From the NCBI GenBank assembly GCA_904066235.2, contig CAJFCV020000006.1, positions 11,222,001 to 11,286,000 of the forward strand: a stretch of DNA of 64,000 bases. Reading direction: 5' to 3'. Origin of the DNA: Bursaphelenchus xylophilus (lineage: Eukaryota > Nematoda > Chromadorea > Rhabditida > Aphelenchoididae). Numbering within the stretch: position 1 is the stretch's first letter; every line of letters begins with the position of its first letter. Positions 1-12,000 of the stretch are shown in pieces. Both the position numbers and the translations under genes were made by a program. The notes beneath the pieces are model-generated. The model ran no database searches and had not been told where the DNA came from. It saw only the letters and a program-made list of their open reading frames with translations.

Positions 1-21
1 CTCCAATTCCCTCATTTCCAG

Positions 22-3000
22 TCCCCACAATGAACATGATGGACTCGGTTGAGGCCGAGTTCCTCGCCGGCTTCGACATGGATGAGATGCGAGCGTTGGA
101 GGACGGGGATCTCTCCCTGTTCTCTTCAATCTCAGACGCCGCTGCGTATCGGTTGCAGACCGATCTGAGCATGATGCATTCGTCCAATCCCAGTTACAAA
201 CAAATGAATGATGGAAAGCTGAATGTCCTGGTTGAGGACGATGATGACCCACAGGATCCACATCGTAAGTTTTGAGGAGATTTCGCAGTCTGTCGGGAAA
301 ATAATGAGCGCTCTGCCACAGCGAAAATCGCATCGCTGCTGTGAAAATGAATTTTGTCGCGGAGAAAATCAAATTGCTTTTCACTTCAGCGACGGGGTTG
401 GCGCAGCGACAGAGTGCTCATTATTTTCCCGACAGACTGATATGGGAAATTTATAGGGAACTACAAACTTGTCTATACCAAACAATTTACCGTGGCGGAC
501 CTGATCCATTGGCCAAAAACGTATTTTTTGCATTCGGGAAGCATCAAAAATGCAGCAAAATACCTCCCCTTCCAAGTGAGAAAAACTTCGATTTCAAAAG
601 CGCGCCCATTCTTTCTGTGATGGAAAGGGCGCGCAGTTCAAAAAAAGTTTTATTTTAGTTGAGGAGGGAGGCATTTTGCCACATTTTTGATACTTCCCGG
701 ATGCAAAATGATACGTTTTTTGCCACTGGATCAGGTTCCTCATTGTAAGACGTCCGAAAAACCAATTTTTTGACTATAGCCTTCGTATAACGAACCCTTT
801 CTATAACGAACAAAATTTTTAGCCCCTATAAAGACCTACTCTTTTCACAAAGATTAGAGTGTAGATTATAAAAATTGAGTAAAAAAATATATTTACTCAA
901 CGAGTATATACCGAAGAGATGTAAAAAAAACCAGATATATCCCTAAAATTTGGTATCAAAAAGTATCCCAGGGATAAAACAAAGGTTTCTGGGGATTTTT
1001 GCGATATATTTGTAACAAATTTTTAGTGGTTAAAAAAGCTATTTATAACTATATCGTGTCTAATAATTGTAAAATTAGTCGATTTTTATATTGAAAAAGA
1101 TTTGCATCGAAAAATTGATTTTGTTCAACAGAAGTAGCCATTTTCTTGTAAAAAATAAGTTTCAAAAAAAAAAGTTTTGGTAAAATACGGCGTCATTCTT
1201 AGCAAGTTCATAGCTCCATTTTCAGACTCCACCACCACCGGCTCCCCTCCCAACAGCACCAATTCAGCGAGCAGTACGGACGGCTACAACGACCCTCCCG
1301 CCAATCCCGCCCCAGCCGTTAATAACAATGTCAAACCGAACACTCAGCAGCCGCTTCAGTCGCCGGACGACGCTCCAGCGCCCCCACCGCTGATTGTTTG
1401 TCCCATCGAAGTGGGAAAGACGTCGATTACGCTGCAGAAGAATCAGCTGTGCGCTTGCAAAGAGTGCGGAAAGCTGTTCAAGAGCATCTGGTATTTGAAG
1501 CAACATGCGGTCAGACACAGCAACGAGCGGCCGTTCAAATGCAACTACTGCCAAAAGGTAAGACAAGGGCTTGTTTTTTAAGCAAGAGAAGCGTTGGGCA
1601 TTATTGTTAGATAAAACAGTTACATCAGACTGTCGGGAAAATAATGAGCACTCTGTCGCTGCGCCGATCGCATCGCTGAAGTGAAAAGAAATTCGGTTTT
1701 GCTGCGATACAATTCATTTTCTCGGCGGCGATGAGATTGTAAATTATTGTAAATTATTCCAACAGCAGTTGCCTTATTCTATCGTAAAGGTAACCTGCAG
1801 TGACGGACAGTGGCAAAAAACGTACCATTTTGCATCCGGCAAGTATGAAAAATGTGGCAAAATGCATCCCTCTCCAAATGAAAACACTCCGATTTCAAAA
1901 GCCGCTCTTTTTGTGAGGGAAAGGGCCCTCACAAACAAAGTTTTTTCACTTGGAAAGGGAAGCATTTTGCCACATTTTTGATGCTTCCCGTATGCAAAAT
2001 GGTACGTTTTTTGCCAATGGTCCGTCACTCTAGCTTACTCTTTGCAGAAACGACCAAAATTTTTAGAACGTAGGCTTTTCGCTTGTGCTTTTCAAACCCT
2101 AAAAAAATCTCATGCGATTCTGCAGCTTTACTCAAGAAAACCCCACCAAACATACTATTTAATTTCGTTTTGCAGGCGTTCAAATTCCGCTCCAACCTCT
2201 ACCAACACAACTGCCCGGAGAGAGTTCGTCAACGTGGCCCTAATGCGTAAGTTTCCAGTGTCAATATGTTGATTTTTACAGCATTTTTTTTGTATTTTAC
2301 AAATTTTTTGACCGTTAAAAAATCAAAATTGAATACTTTACACCTTCTTTAAGTCTCGGCTTCAAAAAGATTGATATTCCACTTTATGAGGCGCTCTAAA
2401 AATCGCTCCAGATGTTATAACGGGGAGTTTTTTGGCCAACCAATTTTTTCTTCAGGCAAGTCTGGCCAGATACTTTTATTTTTAAGACATTTTGGATCAA
2501 AAAATATTAGACTTAATATAAAAATATCAAATTTAAAAAATTATTTTTGAAATTTTCAATTTTTATTTTGTAAATTTCCTGCTTTCAGGCCAATTCGAGG
2601 GATGCCCGGAGGGCCTGCGAATGGTGGATCCACTCCAAATTCGAATGCCAAGTGAGTTTTGGATTTTTTTCAAAACATTTTTTTTTTTCGTTTTTTCAAA
2701 AATTTTTCTCGCCAAAAACACGTCTAGTATAATATAAATGCAAAGCCCAAAAGTCGTGTTCTCATTTTTATTTATAAATGGAATTCCATCCCAGGCCGTA
2801 CCACTCTTGTTTGTGTTGAAAGTGGCCGATTTGGGGAGTGACAGCGCTTGTTTTGCAGGGGAAATAATATTGAACAATTTGTTATTGGCTTTATGTAGTC
2901 CATTAGTCATAATTTTTTTGGTTATTGCCGTGAACTCTCTTCGCACTGACTGCTATCAACTTCTCGCTGTATGGCGACAAATAAGCAAAAATTTTATTTG

Positions 3001-6000
3001 TTATAGACAGGTTTCATCGCACAGAGGCTCATTGGCCTAAAATCGACCCTTGCAAACTAAATTGTTTGTTATGGAAAAGTTTCGTTGTATGGAGATTCAT
3101 TTTGGTCTAAAATTGACTCGTCAAGCCTAAATTGTTTGTTTTAGGGAGGTTTTGTTGTACAGAGGTTTTACTTCTAAATCGACCCTTGTGATCTAAATTG
3201 TTCCTTATAGACAATGTTTCGTTATACATAGACTGATTTGGCCTAAAATAAACCTTCTCTGTTTGCTCTAGGGAGGTTTTGTTGCACAGAGGCTTTACTG
3301 ATTTCTAAGTCGACCCTTGATATCTAAATTGTTTGCTGTAGACAGGGTTTTGTTGTACAGAGGCTCACTGTGGCCTAATTTCTACTTTTGAAACCTAAAT
3401 TGTTCGTTTAAGGAGTTTTTGTTGTACAGAGGTTTTACTTCTAAATTGACCCTTGAGGTCTAAATTGTTTGTTGTAGACAGATTTTTGTGTACAGAAGTT
3501 TATTTTGGACCAAAATCGATTCTATCGCCCTCAGGAACTGTTAGTTATAGACGGGTTTTGTTGCAAAGAGGTTCTGCTCCTAAATCGACCTTGTGACCTA
3601 AGTTGTTCGTTGTATTGAAGCTTTGCTGCACAATTTTCACTTGGCTTAAAACCGATTCAAGTATCTTCCAAAATTGTTCATTATACAGAGGCTTTTTTGT
3701 ACGAAGATTCATGGTTGTATCAAAATCGACTTTTGAGGCCTAAACTGTTCGTTATAGGGAGGTTTCGTTGCATGAGCGTTCGTTGTTCATCGTAATCTCC
3801 CCATTACTCTCATTAGACATTAAAACCGCCACTCCAAATTTTTAATCATCAAAGATCTATTCAGCTTCCTCTTATTTCGATTGGATTCCCTTCGGTTTCC
3901 CTCCGAATCCGGCGCAAAACAATGCTTATAATTTGAACGGAAAATAGAAGGGATTCCTTTCCACAGCGAACCAACATCGAATGTATATATATATTTTGTT
4001 GAGGGAATGAAAGGAGAGTGCGGAATCCCGAAAGGGTCGGTGTTTTTTTTTTGGAGACTCCTTCTCCTTCTTAACTTTGCTTCCCAAAGGTGGAGGAAGG
4101 AATGGGGAGAACGCGCGCTAGCGACTTAATCCCAGCATTTGTAGTGATCTGGCGACGGAATTGGGAGAGGGGGTAATGGGGTTGGAGGTTGGTGGGAAAA
4201 GCAACTTTGGCGCTATATATAGGAGATATGAAATGATGATTACTTTTTGAACCTAGTGGATTTCGTCCTTTAAAGTTTATATTCAAAAAATAAGGTACCC
4301 CAAAGTAACAATGTTCCCTCAACTTGTCATACACTCACAATGTGGCCTGTGTTGCAACGCCTAGAATATCTTTTGGAATATTTTTTAAACTGCTTCAGCT
4401 CGCGCTACATAGATATTACCGAGTCTTTTGAGTCGAAAGTTTTTGGAAATGTGACGCTTTATTGGGAATTTTGGCATGCAATTTTATGCTGTAGAGGATA
4501 ATATCTCCACAAAAAAATTTACTTTTTTCGCACGAGGCAGGCAAAGACATGGCCAAATAGTTTTTTCTCTCCGCCCGCTCTCCGCCTTTCGCGTACTCTC
4601 TCGGTCGCAAAGATCGCTGAATTTCTCGGTTCTCCCCTGCAAAGCGCAAACCAAAATTTCCATAAATTGATATGAGGCCTATCCACGAAATGTGTCCAAA
4701 ATTTTTAAGAAAACCTGAGCGTCCACTTGAGCTAGTTCCCTTGTAATTTTTGTTGATGTAGATCCTTCTTCCCGCGTGCTTTAGCAGCCACTATTAAACG
4801 TACAGCAGCCCTCAATATAATCAAAAAATGAGGGGAATTGGAGGAAGCAGCTATAGAATCAACAAACCCCATTTTTTTGTTTTTGTCCACAAACAAAAAG
4901 GTTCAAAGTTTCGTTCATTTCGAGTTTTTTTGTCCAAATCAAAAAAGTTTTCAAATTTTGGACGCTGCTTCTGTATAAATTTAATCTTGAGGATTCTGAA
5001 ATTGTTCGTTATGGAGAGGTTTCGTTTTGCTGAACTCCTGAACACGGCTTTAGCCATTTTTTTCTTGTTTTTGAGTACTGCAAAGGGCAGAATGGAAAGG
5101 CGCTTCCGGATATTTGGGTTTTACAGCTGTTTACTTTGCCTGCACTTTCCAAATCCGGTTTCCTACTGTTTATTTATGAATTTTTTGGCAAAATATTTTG
5201 ATCTTTTTCCAGAAAATGATAATAATTTTCTTTATCAAAACACAGTAAAACCTCTCTACAATGAATCGCAAGGGAGAAAATAATGTTTGTTATTGAAGGG
5301 CTTTGTTGTGGAGAGGTTCATTTTGGCCTAAAAATGAGTCTGAAGACCTCCGAAATTGTCGTTATCTAGAGGTTTTGTAGAACGCCAGTTTGTTGTATGG
5401 AGGTTCCATGGTTTCTCTATTGCTTCCCCCCAAAGTATTAGGGTGAACCAAAAGTTTTTTCGTTTTTTTATTAAAACTTTAGACATAATTTTACAACAAA
5501 CGAAAACTAGTTAAGTTTCGAAGTAAAGGCCATTTGAATCTATGGCTTGAACCCATCTATCGGCAAGCTGTTCGATCCCGCTGCGGTACCACTCCTTGTT
5601 CTTAGAGGCGAAAAACTCGCGGCACCCGTCTTCGACATCGTCCAGATCATTGAAGCTACGACCACGCAGATAAATGTTTGGCGTCATTGCCGTCCTCATT
5701 TATCATTCCAAACACATATCCCGTATAGGAAAAATGTATTCGAAAACAAGAGACGCGAAAAGTCCTTGGGCTTTGCGGAATTGGAATATCAAAAGAAAAA
5801 AAATAAAAGGAACGCCAGGGCTATGCGCATACATACATTGTTTTAGAGAGTTTTCGAGGCGGGCTGAGGATTTTTACTAACGTCTCGGGCGATGACCATC
5901 AGTCATAGCGTTGTTACAGTAGGACATTTCGTCTTGGGTATTAAAGTGGAACCTCTGTACAACAAATTTCTAGAACGCAAAAACTGTCTATAACGAACAA

Positions 6001-9000
6001 TCTCAAAGATGTTAATTTTGATAAAATAAACCTCCAGGCAACAAAACCCTTCTATAACAAATATTTTTTTGCACATTATGATTTGCTGTAGATAGGTCTA
6101 TTTTGGAGAAAAAAACGTTTCGTTTTTGATCTCTAAAATAATATAAAAATTCAAAATTTCCCTCAAAAACAGCCCTGCAACATCTTGAAATCTATTACAA
6201 AAATAAAATCTACATCTACTTTTTGTCTGTTTCTTTTACAAATCTTTTGTCGAGAGTCAAAATTTCAATAAATTTCCCACCGTTTATCCGCTAATCCCCT
6301 TGTTTGGCATGCACATTGATTACATTTACGCGGGCGGAAAGGACGGTTGTAAAGGTCTCACGTGCCCAAATTGTTTTTCATTTCCAATCTTTTCGAGGGT
6401 TTGGCGGTGGCTTTGCAGTTTTTGACATAAATTTAGAATTATTGCAAAATTTTTGCAGTTTTTGAAAAAAAATTTTGGCGTCAGATTTTGATGAAACTTG
6501 GGGTAAATGTAAAGTGCTATTTTGTATGTTGGATAAAAAAATTTTAGTTTGGGATTTGCAAAAAGAACCGAGATTTTTTGGTCGAAAGTTTAGAAAATTT
6601 CAAAATTTTTTTTTTTAATTTTTTTGATTTTAAAATTTCGAAGGCTTGTTAGAGCGAGGTGTAGAAGATTTCTACAAAAAATAATTTTTTTCCAAGCGAA
6701 ATTTGAAGAGATACCGACGAAAAAACATTTTTTTGTCTGACCGACTCTCCTCATTTTACATGATCTCTCAAAAAAAGATCATTGAATATCTTGGCCCTTC
6801 TTGGCAATATTGGGCCAAAACTTTTAGCGATTACTCTCTGAGGCTTGTAGAAGCTCTACGCAAAAATTTTTAAAAATCGATGATATTTGTGGTACCAAAA
6901 AATACTTCTTTTTATATTCAAGTCTAGTCTCAAAAAAATGATATTTTTCGCCAAAAAATTCAATTTCCCCCGAAAAACTAATGTATTCTCCGACCTTCTC
7001 CAATTACTCTTGCCATTTGTATCCTTGTTTTGTATTTTTCACGCATTTTCGAAGAAAACGGCCAAATGTTTTGTCGAAATTGCAGGTTGAATAGCGTCGT
7101 AATTACTGTTCGGCCTCGAAATTTCTACATTCGTGTCAAATTGAGTTTTAAAAGACAAAAAATATGGAATGAGATGAGAATCTAGTGTCCAATATTTTTT
7201 GTTTATTTTCTCTTTTTTTCGTTTTGTTCGCACTGTGCGGCCACAATGGGGAAATTGGATCCGCTGCACAGTGCAGATGTATCGTAAATTTTTTTGAGTG
7301 AAAGATTTGGGCAGGGCGATTTTTTAGGGGGGTTTTGATGGGGTAGGGAGAGTTGGAGGTCAAGGGATTTTTTGAGATTTTTTTTTATTTTTTTAAATTA
7401 AAATTTTTTTTTTTTTTTTTTTTTTATTTAACAATAAAAAAATTTTATATTATGTTTTCAATTTTTTTAAGCCATAAAACAATTTTTCTACCATTTTCAT
7501 TCAAATTTCTGATTCAAATTTTAAATTTCAAAATTTTTTTAAATAATTTTAAAAAAAAATTAAATTTTTTTATTTTAAACTATTTTTTAAGACTTAAAAA
7601 AATTTTTGACTAGACTTGTCACCAAAAATTTAAAAAAAAAAAAAATTTTTTATTTTCAATAAAATTCAAAAAAACTTCAAAAATTTAAAAAATTCCCAAA
7701 TTTCCCCCTACTTTCATTATCTCCCCCTCTCCTCCCGCCCTAAACCACAAACAGAAAAACAAATTAATGAGCGGATATTATTCGCCGAGCGCCGCGAAAT
7801 CTCCCCCTCTCGGCATAAATTTGCATTCGCCTGCCGTTTTATTGGCCCAAGCGCCCGTTTCTTTCCCTTTTGCGAAAAAAATTATTTTTCATCTTTTGCC
7901 TGGATATTTGGAAACGAATTTTTAAGGTTTTTGCCCTTGTTTTTTCGAAGTTTCGGCTATACCAACTGTATTTTATGAGATTTCAAAGATTTTTTTGTAC
8001 TAAATTAATCTCCCAGGGGTGTTTTCTTACTGTATCGAGCAATTTTCTGTTATTGAAAAGGTCTTTATATTGAAATTTGAATTTTCGCTTATTTTAGAGG
8101 CCTTCTAATAGGATTAGCGAGGAAAAGCGGGGGGAAAAGTGAGGATTAGACGGGAAATTGCAAGCTATTTGTGTTTTAGCGGTCTTCAAATTGTATTAGA
8201 GCAGCAATTGTATCAATAGCTTTGCCGAAAATTAAGTTTTTGAGAGAAATTTTGAATTTTTTGACAAAAAATTTCATTTTTTTCAATTTTTACTATTTTT
8301 TCTTTAGATTTTAGATCAATAATAGCTTGATATAGATTTTAGCTGGTGTATTTTACCTTAAAATCAAAGAAAATTCGATTCAAAATGACTTTTTTCTTCT
8401 AAAAATTTAGTTTTTTTAGCTTTTTTCCCCATTTTTTTGAGATTTTTCCAAAATTTCGACCAAAAAATCGGTTTTTTCATCAAAAATCCCTTCTAAAAAT
8501 AAAAATTACATTCGGAAATTGCATGCAAATCACGGCGAGTTTGCGTTTCTTTTATTAGTTGACCTCATTATCTCCCAATTTCATCCGATTTCCCATCGCC
8601 CTCGCTTAAATTTGCGCAAAAACATAAATGGAGAAAAAAATCAGGGGAGAGGGATTTCGAGTTTTCGTCGCCTTATTTTTCGATTCCAACGTTGATTTTT
8701 GAGCTTACTTTCGGTTTTGGAAACTCAATTTTTTGGGGGGTTGCACGATGCGAAATTTATTGCGATTGCACGGTGCAATGGTAATTTTATGTTTGTTGCA
8801 CAGTGCAGTCCAAATTTTTGTTTATTGCACAGTGCGGAAAATAAAAAGAATATTTTTTGACTGCACTGTGCAAAAAAGAAAAAATTTTTATTGCACAGTG
8901 CGAAAAATAAAAAAAATATTTCTCGACTGCACGGTGCAAAAACGAAAAAAAATTTAGTTGCACAGTGCAGTCAAGACATTTTTTGCTGCACAGTGCAGAA

Positions 9001-12000
9001 AATGAAAGGCATTTTTTTTGACCGCACGGTGCAAAAAAGGAAAAAAACTTTGTTGCACAGTGCAGTCGAAACATTTTTTGTTGCACAGTGCAAAACATGA
9101 AAATTACATTTTTTCGACTGCACTGTGCAAAAATAAAAAAATTTTATTGCACGGTGCAAAAAATAAAAAAATTTTTTTCTTCTGCACTGTGCAAAAACGT
9201 AAAAAAAGATGATTGCACAGTGCACCCCAAATTTTTTTATTGCACAGTGCAAAAAAATAAAAATTACATTTTTTAGACTGCACCGTGCAAACACGAAAAA
9301 TTTTTTATTGCACTGTGCAATCCAATATTTTGTTTATCGCACAGTGCAACCTTTTTTCAAATATAAATCCTGCACCGTGCAAGCTTCAAAACCCAAAATT
9401 TTACTTTGAAAAAGTCTTTTCATGCGTAGTAATTAGTAATTTGCACTCTCGCACTCCCTTATTAAACATTCTGACATTAGAAATATTCTCCTTGTCACTT
9501 CAAGACATTACTTTTTTGAAATTAAAATTTGTACTCAAGAGTTTCAAAACTTTTGCAATCTTTTTACAAGCCAAATGCTCTGAGGCTCTTCGTAAGATTG
9601 TTGAAAAGTTTTCCGATCCGAAAAAGCGGGGAAACACCGATGTTTTCGCTCTTTGTCTTTTCCCCGAAAGGATGATTAATATTTATGACCCATAGGAACG
9701 CTTATAAATGTGGAAATTTTAATTTCGATATTCTATTCCGCGCTTGCATGGCATCCAAGTTTAATTTGCAAGTGCTTAGAATGGAAGTTTGTGGGAGTGC
9801 GGGTCTGAATTGGGATTGTCTTTTATTGCACTTGATATTAGTATAAAGGGGGCCGAAAGTGGGTGTTTTTGTTGTCTTATCGTAGAGCTAGCTGTATGGG
9901 AATAAAGGGTGTTATAAAGGGCTTCAGATGAAAGACATTTTTGGCGAAAAAATTGATTTTTTCTGGGAAAATTTTGGAAAAATTGATTTTTACAAAAACT
10001 TCCAAAAAATCCAAAAAATGAGCACGATGCGAGTTGACGCTTTTACATGTGATGTATAGTGGTCTAAGCTGTCTATGTCTGAAGTTTCATCTAAATCCAT
10101 TCATTGACAAACAAGTTATTGGCCAAAGACTGACATCTACTTGTACTAGACGTTTTATCTTAAAATTGATTTTTTTCGACATATAGCCCAATTTCTGATC
10201 TCTAAACTAACTTCAATTTGTTGCAGAAAGCGATTCTACACTCGTGGCGTTGGCTACACCGAAATCTACGACCAACCAGCCATGGATCAGAGCCTTATGA
10301 ACAACAACATGATGGAGATGCAGATGGGGCAACAACCGCCTCTCATGTACGACATGCCCTTCCCCCCGCAAGAGAACCCACTTCCCATGCAGATGAACGA
10401 GTTCGGCTACAACATGAACCAGTTCGATGTGAAGACGGAGCCAGTTGAAGCGCCCGTTCAGAGCCAAAGCTTCGAAGAGCCGCAGGGCTTCGTTCATGAC
10501 GTAAATAGCGTCCATACGAAGCCGCTGGACCCCGAGTACATTGACCAGTATCTGCAAAAGAACAAGCATCGAATCTACACCTGTAAAAAGTGCAAATTGA
10601 ACTTCCCGCATCGCGAGTACTTGCAACGCCACATGGCCTATCACAACGACCTCGACAATCGCCCCTATGGATGCGCGCAGTGCCCGCAACGCTTCCACTC
10701 GCCGAAACAGTTGGAAAGCCATCAACAGAAGCATGCCGAGGACTCACCACACCGTTGCCAACAGTGTGGTGGCGGATTCAGGTCGGCGTTGGCGCTGAGA
10801 AGACACAAGGATCAGAGCAGACAATGCTACTGCCCGCCGTTTGGGGTCTACCCGCAGTTGGTAGGTTTTTACCGATCAATTTTCGTATGAACGGTTGCTA
10901 ATTTTATGCAAATAGTGGTCAAAACGTATTTTACAATGAATTTTCAATTTTCTCAAAAATTCGTCGTCATGACGCATTTTTTGGAATTCCAAAAAATCAA
11001 AAAAAAATTTTTTTTATCGAGCATTCAAAAACAATCGTCATTATGACACATTTTTTGGAAATTTCGTGAGACTGATTTTTTTGAAAAAATCTGTTTTTTG
11101 GGCAAAATCAACTTCAACAAGCTATTTTCTCTATATTTTGCACTTTTCAAAAAAATACGTCATCATGACTTATTTTTTGGAAATTTTAAAAAATCTTAAT
11201 TTCAATGAAAAATCAATTTCCTGAAAAAATTTACTTAAAATTTTCACTCTTTTATTTTCCAGATGGCCTCTCCGAACGCTCCTCTCGACCAATACGCCTT
11301 CATCGACAGTGACAACGAAGCCGACGATGACTCCGTGAAAGGGCTCGGCCTGAACCGCCAAAAGTCCACGACCGACTCCGGCATGGGCTCCGACTCTTCC
11401 ACGCACTCGTTCACCACCTCACCGGTGAGCGCGCGCAACACCGGCCTCGACGAGGACTTGGAGCACCAATTCAACCCACCGCAACACTACCCCATGGCGG
11501 CGCCCGACTCCAAGGAGGAGGAGGGCTTCCGGAGTCGGCTGAATTCGGCGACCACGCAAAGCTGCTCGCCCGGGAGTTCGTTTAGCGGCGACTCGGCCAA
11601 CTCGCCCGGTCAGCGCAAATTCAGCAGCGGAATGCATGGCGCAGGGGCGGAGTTTGGATACAATCTCAGTTTTCAATACCAACAGAGCGCTCAGCATCAC
11701 GCAAGCATGGGCTATCAGTATCAGCAGGGTGCGCAGCATCAGCACAACGTCGGAAATGTCCAATATAATGCGAATTTTTCGGAGAATTTCGCGTTAAGCG
11801 GAAATATGACGGCCAAAGAGAGTTTTAAGAATTTGATGACTAAAAATATGACGTCATCGATGGGAAATTCCATCAATCTGACCGCTAATGTCCCCGTATC
11901 TTCGGGCGATGAGCTTTTTTCCGCCGACGACTCGGAAAATCCCCGCAGGGCAGTTTTGTTCGAACAAATTCAAACCAAAGTTTTGGCGGGCAAATCGGAA

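Noticed and set aside
8741..9382. CRISPR array
   Set aside because: Regular palindromic repeats with short spacers look like one, but the repeat is only 11 bp, the spacers are degenerate A/T runs, the array is inside a eukaryotic intron and no cas genes are present.
8733..9409. Overlapping open frames rich in Cys/Leu/Lys on both strands (FYCTVQK-type repeats)
   Set aside because: They are translations of the TGCACNGTGCA array in all frames, with no splice or start context.
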